Below are positions 6,600-8,727 of a DNA stretch of 8,727 nt, in pieces; within the stretch, counting starts at the first letter, position 1, and every line of letters starts with the position of its first letter. Both the position numbers and the translations under genes were made by a program. The notes under the pieces are model-generated. The model was not told the origin of the DNA and ran no database searches. It was given only the letters and a program-made list of their open reading frames with translations. The stretch spans positions 1 to 8,727 of the forward strand of contig CANRCL010000046.1 of assembly GCA_947629115.1 (NCBI GenBank), given 5' to 3'. The DNA comes from an uncultured Bacilli bacterium (GTDB taxonomy: Bacteria > Bacillota_I > Bacilli_A > RF39 > UBA660).

Positions 6600-6701
6600 T
6601 TAATCATATTTCAAAAAGTATCTATTTTCAGTAGTTTCTTCTATTTTAAATCCTGATTTTTGATATAAATTTATAACAGGAATATTTTCTTTAAAATTAT
6701 A
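6600..6701 (-). pseudogene. Broken GNAT acetyltransferase, C-terminal remnant
   Basis: Translated on the minus strand, this gives YNFKENIPVINLY then QKSGFKIEETTENRYFLKYD and a TAA stop. The NIPVINLYQKSGF segment is the signature end of GNAT N-acetyltransferases (N..A..LY.K.GF). An in-frame TGA at 6702-6704 precedes it. Before that TGA the same frame gives KIQQLLI, which could be the preceding strand, and then runs into the tRNA-Thr terminator at 6744-6771. The N-terminal three quarters of the family, including the acetyl-CoA loop, is absent. It is therefore a truncated and probably untranslated relic. Reading TGA as Trp is unlikely because the other genes use TGG. Confidence 0.7.
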
Positions 6702-6743
6702 TCAAATAAGAAGTTGTTGTATTTTATTATTTAAATGGCAACG

Positions 6744-6771
6744 TAAAAACGACTTTTTTACAAGTCGTCTT
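6744..6771 (-). terminator. Intrinsic terminator downstream of tRNA-Thr
   Basis: A 10-bp stem (one G-T pair) joins 6746-6755 (AAAACGACTT) with 6762-6771 around a six-base loop. On the minus strand the stem ends in a run of T. It lies 34 bp beyond the tRNA 3' end and most likely stops that transcript. Confidence 0.75.
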
Positions 6772-6776
6772 GTTAT

Positions 6777-6793
6777 ACTCGAAAAATACGAGT
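6777..6793 (-). repeat. Small hairpin between tRNA-Thr and its terminator
   Basis: ACTCG (6777-6781) and CGAGT (6789-6793) form a 5-bp stem with a 7-nt loop. It starts 12 nt past the tRNA CCA end and may mark the trailer removed in 3' processing. There is no adjacent U-tract long enough to call it a terminator. Confidence 0.4.
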
Positions 6794-6804
6794 TATCTAC
6801 CATC

Positions 6805-6878
6805 TGGTGCTGAATGACTGAATTGAACAGTCCTCTGATGCTTACCATGCATCTGTTCTACCACTAAACTAAATCAGC
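6805..6878 (-). tRNA. tRNA-Thr (anticodon GGT), atypical
   Basis: The minus strand folds as a tRNA of 74 nt including encoded CCA. The acceptor is GCTGATT/ATTCAGC with a T-T mismatch at pair 6-67. The D arm is GTTTAGTGGTAGAAC. The anticodon stem GATGC/GCATC encloses loop ATGGTAA, giving anticodon GGT (6846-6844), which reads ACC and ACT. The T arm is GACTG-TTCAATT-CAGTC and the discriminator is A. The acceptor GCTGA/TCAGC resembles bacterial tRNA-Thr. Oddities are A at position 32, a 4-nt variable loop, the acceptor mismatch and a short D loop more like tRNA-Gly. It has its own extended -10 promoter and terminator, so it looks expressed. Confidence 0.85.
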
Positions 6879-6890
6879 AGTTCCATTAAT

Positions 6891-6899
6891 ATTATAGCA
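6891..6899 (-). promoter_or_regulatory. Extended -10 promoter of tRNA-Thr
   Basis: Minus-strand TATAAT (6896-6891) is preceded by TG plus C (6899-6897). The -35 region is weak. The predicted start near 6884 lies only about six bases before the mature tRNA 5' end. Confidence 0.6.
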
Positions 6900-6934
6900 T
6901 AACCCATAATATATGAAAACTGCTAATTTATTAT

Positions 6935-7867
6935 TTATTCTTCAACTAAATCTAGATAAATTTGACAAGTTTGTTTTTCCATTAGACCTTCTACATTAAT
7001 ATAACCATCTTTATATGTTGGAACTGCTTCAGTTTTAACGCCAGCATCTGTATAACAAGCACTAACAAATTTACTATTTTCTGATATTTTATAAGTTTTA
7101 GAATTTGGAATAGTTAAAGATTCTTTATAAACTTCACTACCTTTTGCAGATTGTAAGTAAACTTTTACAATTGCATCAGCATCACCTACACTATTGAAAT
7201 AAGCATAACATACATTTTTCGTTCTTGTAGCAATTGTAAATTTACCTGATGCAGCATCGTAAGTTAAACTTTCTACTGGTTTATCACAAACATAATCGTC
7301 ACTATAAATATAACCATATGCCGGTACATCTTCTACAATACTATACTTTTTCTCAACATTATTTTTATCTGTATGAGTTTCTGTACCATTTTTATCTTCT
7401 TTCATAATGAATACTTTAATATCGGCTTCTGTTTCTTTTCTAAATTTAAATTTACAAGTGACTTTTTCATTACTAGTTAATGAGAACGCTTTTTCAACAT
7501 CATCTTCTAAACCATTAAATGTATAATGACAACTAGCATCACCACTATAACCTGGATCCGCTGTATTACTACAAGGAATTGAACATTCGGTTAATTCATC
7601 ATCAAATATATATCCAATTTCCGGAATTCTATAGACTCTGCCAAAATCTCCTTGATCATTTTCTTTATATATAAGGATATTAATATCACCAGTACCTGAG
7701 TCAAAATCTCCGACTAAACCAGATAATAAACCAAACGTATCTCTATCATGATAATAAGCATACGTCGATTTTATTCCTAGAATCAATACTAGAGTAATAA
7801 TTGTAATCAAACTGAATAAACAAATTTTCTTCTTTCTAAAAGATTGCTTTTTTTCAACACTAGTCAT
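6935..7867 (-). CDS. Exported surface protein with three Cys-containing repeats, SipW/TasA-like N-terminus
   Basis: A 310-residue exported protein. Basic residues (FRKKK) precede a hydrophobic helix (about 15-32), then KSTYAYYHDRDTF (about 33-45), resembling the signal-peptide end of TasA/camelysin-type proteins processed by SipW-like peptidases. The rest is extracellular and contains three related segments, about 62-142, 149-224 and 232-307. Each begins with an (A/D)I.V.I strand, continues through Y.I...IP..GYI(Y/F)..D, and ends in a C.(Y/F).(F/L) strand. Cysteines lie at 95, 99, 113, 138, 194, 220, 271 and 301, about one pair per repeat plus two extra in the first. No catalytic motif or LPXTG anchor is seen. 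The ATG at 7867 is chosen over an upstream TTG because AGAGGT lies seven bases before it. The function is unknown; a structural, fibre-like or adhesive role is only a guess. Confidence 0.8.
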   Translation of the reverse strand: MTSVEKKQSFRKKKICLFSLITIITLVLILGIKSTYAYYHDRDTFGLLSGLVGDFDSGTGDINILIYKENDQGDFGRVYRIPEIGYIFDDELTECSIPCSNTADPGYSGDASCHYTFNGLEDDVEKAFSLTSNEKVTCKFKFRKETEADIKVFIMKEDKNGTETHTDKNNVEKKYSIVEDVPAYGYIYSDDYVCDKPVESLTYDAASGKFTIATRTKNVCYAYFNSVGDADAIVKVYLQSAKGSEVYKESLTIPNSKTYKISENSKFVSACYTDAGVKTEAVPTYKDGYINVEGLMEKQTCQIYLDLVEE

Positions 7868-7887
7868 ACTAACTACCTCTTTCAACC

Positions 7888-7948
7888 AGATATAAGGTTA
7901 ACACATTAAGATGTTAACAGTTGTTAACTATAGTAAACCTTACTATCT
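7888..7948 (-). promoter_or_regulatory. Structured 5' leader of the surface-protein gene
   Basis: The predicted transcript (start near 7948) can fold so that its first 13 bases (7936-7948) pair with 7888-7899: AGATA with TATCT and AAGGTT with AACCTT, separated by a small internal loop. Inside, GTTAAC (7928-7923) and GTTAAC (7918-7913) can form a second 6-bp hairpin with an AACT loop. The ribosome-binding site (7880-7875) is just outside. Confidence 0.45.
7897..7938. repeat. GTTAAC-type repeat cluster, possible operator
   Basis: GTTAAC occurs at 7897, 7913 and 7923, and GTAAAC at 7933; the last three are exactly 10 bp apart. GTTAACTATAGTAAAC (7923-7938) is a near-perfect palindrome. Further copies, GTTTAC (8009-8014) and GTAAAC (8034-8039), lie toward the divergent gene. 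The cluster sits just downstream of the surface-protein transcript start, a position suited to repression. Confidence 0.5.
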
Positions 7949-7954
7949 AATTGC

Positions 7955-7983
7955 ATTATAATTTACATTATTAAGGTTGTAAA
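7955..7983 (-). promoter_or_regulatory. Promoter of the surface-protein gene
   Basis: On the minus strand, -35 TTTACA (7983-7978) and -10 TATAAT (7960-7955) have a 17-bp spacer, one mismatch from consensus. It predicts a start near 7948 and an 80-nt leader containing the GTTAAC cluster. Confidence 0.75.
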
Positions 7984-8004
7984 TATTTCATAAACATTTT
8001 TAAT
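7977..8004 (+). promoter_or_regulatory. Candidate promoter of the 8075-8389 gene
   Basis: -35 TTGTAA (7977-7982), a 16-bp spacer and -10 TTTAAT (7999-8004) predict a start near 8011. An alternative -10, TATATT at 8050-8055, has no proper -35 and would leave about 12 nt of leader. Neither is strong. Confidence 0.35.
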
Positions 8005-8008
8005 GCTG

Positions 8009-8045
8009 GTTTACGCATTTTTTACAACGTTTAGTAAACTTTTTT
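8009..8045 (+). promoter_or_regulatory. Terminator-like hairpin in the leader of the small-protein gene
   Basis: GTTTAC (8009-8014) can pair with GTAAAC (8034-8039), immediately followed by six T residues (8040-8045). The element lies 30 bp before the TTG start. The 19-nt loop and AU-rich stem make it weak as a terminator; it may instead be another operator pair of the GTTAAC family. Confidence 0.35.
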
Positions 8046-8074
8046 GTCATATATTTAATTAAGGGGGGATATTT

Positions 8075-8389
8075 TTGCAAAAATTACCAAATGTTCCTCC
8101 TCAATTATTTACTTTGAGTGCTGTAGTTGTTGGCTTTTTATTAGTTGATGATGCAACCCCAAATGAACAAAATGCTTTAGGAAACTGGTTAATGCTTGTT
8201 TCCCAATATCTTTGTACTAATGCTGCTTACGGACAATTACTACAAAGTAAAACTCAAACTCCAGGTTCTTTTAGAGAAAATAATCAAACATCTAATAGTA
8301 ACCCAACTAATGAAGAAACAATGAATATGCTTATTAAAATGGTTAATGCTCTAAATCAAGAAATTGACGAAATAAAAAAGAATTTATAA
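8075..8389 (+). CDS. Small membrane-associated protein of unknown function (TTG start)
   Basis: A 104-residue protein starting at TTG, six bases after an unbroken GGGGGG ribosome-binding run. No in-frame ATG occurs before residue 40, so TTG is the only reasonable start. Residues 8-25 (PPQLFTLSAVVVGFLLVD) form a hydrophobic helix. The segment TPNEQNALGNWLMLVSQYL (28-46) and 'TNAAYGQLLQ' resemble small uncharacterised proteins of clostridial and gut Firmicutes genomes with the pattern 'QLF.L...G...... (N/E)EQN.LGNWL...Q'. I know no assigned function. A polar Asn/Thr/Gln linker (about 58-80) leads to a C-terminal helix with heptad character (83-103). It is divergent from the Cys-repeat surface protein and ends near the tRNA-Leu terminator. 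Confidence 0.75.
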   Translation: MQKLPNVPPQLFTLSAVVVGFLLVDDATPNEQNALGNWLMLVSQYLCTNAAYGQLLQSKTQTPGSFRENNQTSNSNPTNEETMNMLIKMVNALNQEIDEIKKNL

Positions 8390-8415
8390 ATTCAATTACA
8401 ATATTTTATAGCAAA

Positions 8416-8438
8416 GAAAAAACTAGGTTTCCCTAGTT
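8416..8438 (-). terminator. Intrinsic terminator of tRNA-Leu
   Basis: On the minus strand, AACTAGG and CCTAGTT form a perfect 7-bp stem with a GAAA tetraloop, followed by TTTTC. It begins 12 nt after the tRNA 3' end. On the plus strand the same stem could help stop the small-protein transcript, though it lacks a T-run there. Confidence 0.85.
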
Positions 8439-8449
8439 CATATTCTTAA

Positions 8450-8538
8450 TGGTGCCCAAGGCCGGACTTGAACCGGCACGAGGGTTAAATCTCGCAGGAT
8501 TTTAAGTCCTGTGCGTCTACCTATTCCGCCACTTGGGC
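8450..8538 (-). tRNA. tRNA-Leu (anticodon TAA)
   Basis: Class II tRNA of 89 nt with encoded CCA. The acceptor is GCCCAAG/CTTGGGC with discriminator A, and the TGGCGGAATAGGTAGACGC D region is typical of Leu. Anticodon stem CAGGA/TCCTG encloses CTTAAAA, giving anticodon TAA (8504-8502). The long variable arm is CGAG...CTCG and the T arm GCCGG-TTCAAGT-CCGGC. All stems are intact. Confidence 0.97.
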
Positions 8539-8546
8539 ACTTAATA

Positions 8547-8564
8547 GTCTTAATTGCTTAAGAC
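8547..8564 (-). repeat. GCAA-loop hairpin in the tRNA-Leu precursor leader
   Basis: GTCTTAA (8547-8553) and TTAAGAC (8558-8564) form a perfect 7-bp stem. On the minus-strand RNA the loop is GCAA, a stable GNRA tetraloop. It starts at the predicted transcript start (about 8565) and ends 8 nt before the mature tRNA. Confidence 0.55.
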
Positions 8565-8571
8565 AATTATG

Positions 8572-8600
8572 ATTATATCGTGTTTTTTTAATAATTTCAA
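8572..8600 (-). promoter_or_regulatory. Promoter of tRNA-Leu
   Basis: On the minus strand, -35 TTGAAA (8600-8595) and -10 TATAAT (8577-8572) have a 17-bp spacer. The predicted start near 8565 gives a leader of about 26 nt. Confidence 0.8.
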
Positions 8601-8632
8601 TACTTTTTTGCAATATTTTTAGGTTAATTTGG

Positions 8633-8662
8633 TTGACATTACATTTTCTCCTATGTTATAAT
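8633..8662 (+). promoter_or_regulatory. Promoter of tRNA-Ser
   Basis: Perfect -35 TTGACA (8633-8638), an 18-bp spacer and perfect -10 TATAAT (8657-8662), also with an extended TG-T before it. The start near 8669 lies about 12 nt before the tRNA. It is the strongest promoter in the window. Confidence 0.85.
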
Positions 8663-8680
8663 CAATTTGTCCTTTGAAAT

Positions 8681-8727
8681 GGAGGAATACCCAAGTCTGG
8701 TTGAAGGGACCGGTCTTGAAAACCGGA
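8681..8727 (+). tRNA. tRNA-Ser (anticodon TGA), 5' half, cut by window edge
   Basis: GGAGGAA acceptor strand, then TACCCAAGTCTGGTTGAAGGG as a Ser-type D region, then anticodon stem CCGGT/ACCGG around CTTGAAA, giving anticodon TGA (8717-8719). The variable arm, T arm and 3' acceptor strand lie beyond the window. Confidence 0.93.

Noticed and set aside
6702..6704. TGA read as Trp, which would extend the GNAT relic and suggest code 4
   Set aside because: SufB and other genes here encode Trp with TGG only, uppS ends in TGA, and extending the relic still yields no start or N-terminal domain.
7868..7885. Upstream TTG start for the surface protein
   Set aside because: It would place the AGAGG ribosome-binding site inside the coding region; the ATG at 7867 has correct spacing from it.
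1..8727. CRISPR array, insertion sequence, phage or complete defence system
   Set aside because: No regularly spaced direct repeats, transposase or integrase motifs, or nuclease/helicase sets were seen on either strand.

Overview
This is a very AT-rich window from a low-GC Gram-positive bacterium. The best guess is an uncultured Bacilli lineage of the RF39/Erysipelotrichia/Mollicutes-like gut type. The reasons are Firmicutes-type SufB, SpoVS and UppS proteins, TATAAT-rich promoters with extended -10 elements, short AU-rich hairpin terminators and a HipA-like kinase of the kind common in gut Firmicutes. The standard bacterial code fits: Trp is encoded by TGG throughout and uppS ends in TGA. 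Species-level assignment cannot be made from the sequence.

Layout, left to right. Positions 1-306 (minus) hold the N-terminal part of a HipA-like kinase, cut by the window edge, with a clear extended -10 promoter. Positions 402-767 (minus) encode a short single-stranded DNA-binding protein without the usual acidic tip. Positions 910-2202 (minus) encode SufB, which stands alone with its own promoter and terminator and no other suf gene nearby. A divergent promoter region at 2203-2299 serves sufB and an unrecognised tail-anchored protein (2300-2947, plus), which converges on spoVS across a two-way terminator.

Positions 2971-6378 form a minus-strand envelope cluster, read HD-domain hydrolase -> uppS -> HdeD/DUF308-like membrane protein -> CapA-like metallophosphatase -> spoVS. 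It starts at an extended -10 promoter near 6425, and a strong second promoter overlaps the uppS stop codon.

Positions 6379-6934 hold a broken GNAT acetyltransferase tail, terminator hairpins and an unusual tRNA-Thr(GGT). Positions 6935-7867 (minus) encode an exported cysteine-containing surface protein with three related repeats and a SipW/TasA-like N-terminus. It is divergent from a small TTG-started membrane-associated protein (8075-8389, plus). The 207-bp space between them is the most structured non-coding stretch here: GTTAAC-type motifs, three of them exactly 10 bp apart, a strong promoter and a leader that can fold into a 5'-terminal hairpin. The window ends with divergent tRNA-Leu(TAA) and tRNA-Ser(TGA) genes, each with a near-consensus promoter; tRNA-Ser is cut by the edge.

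No CRISPR array, insertion sequence or complete defence system is visible. The items most worth following are the surface-protein/small-protein divergent unit with its repeat cluster, and the atypical tRNA-Thr whose 5' end is complementary to the 3' end of the surface-protein transcript.
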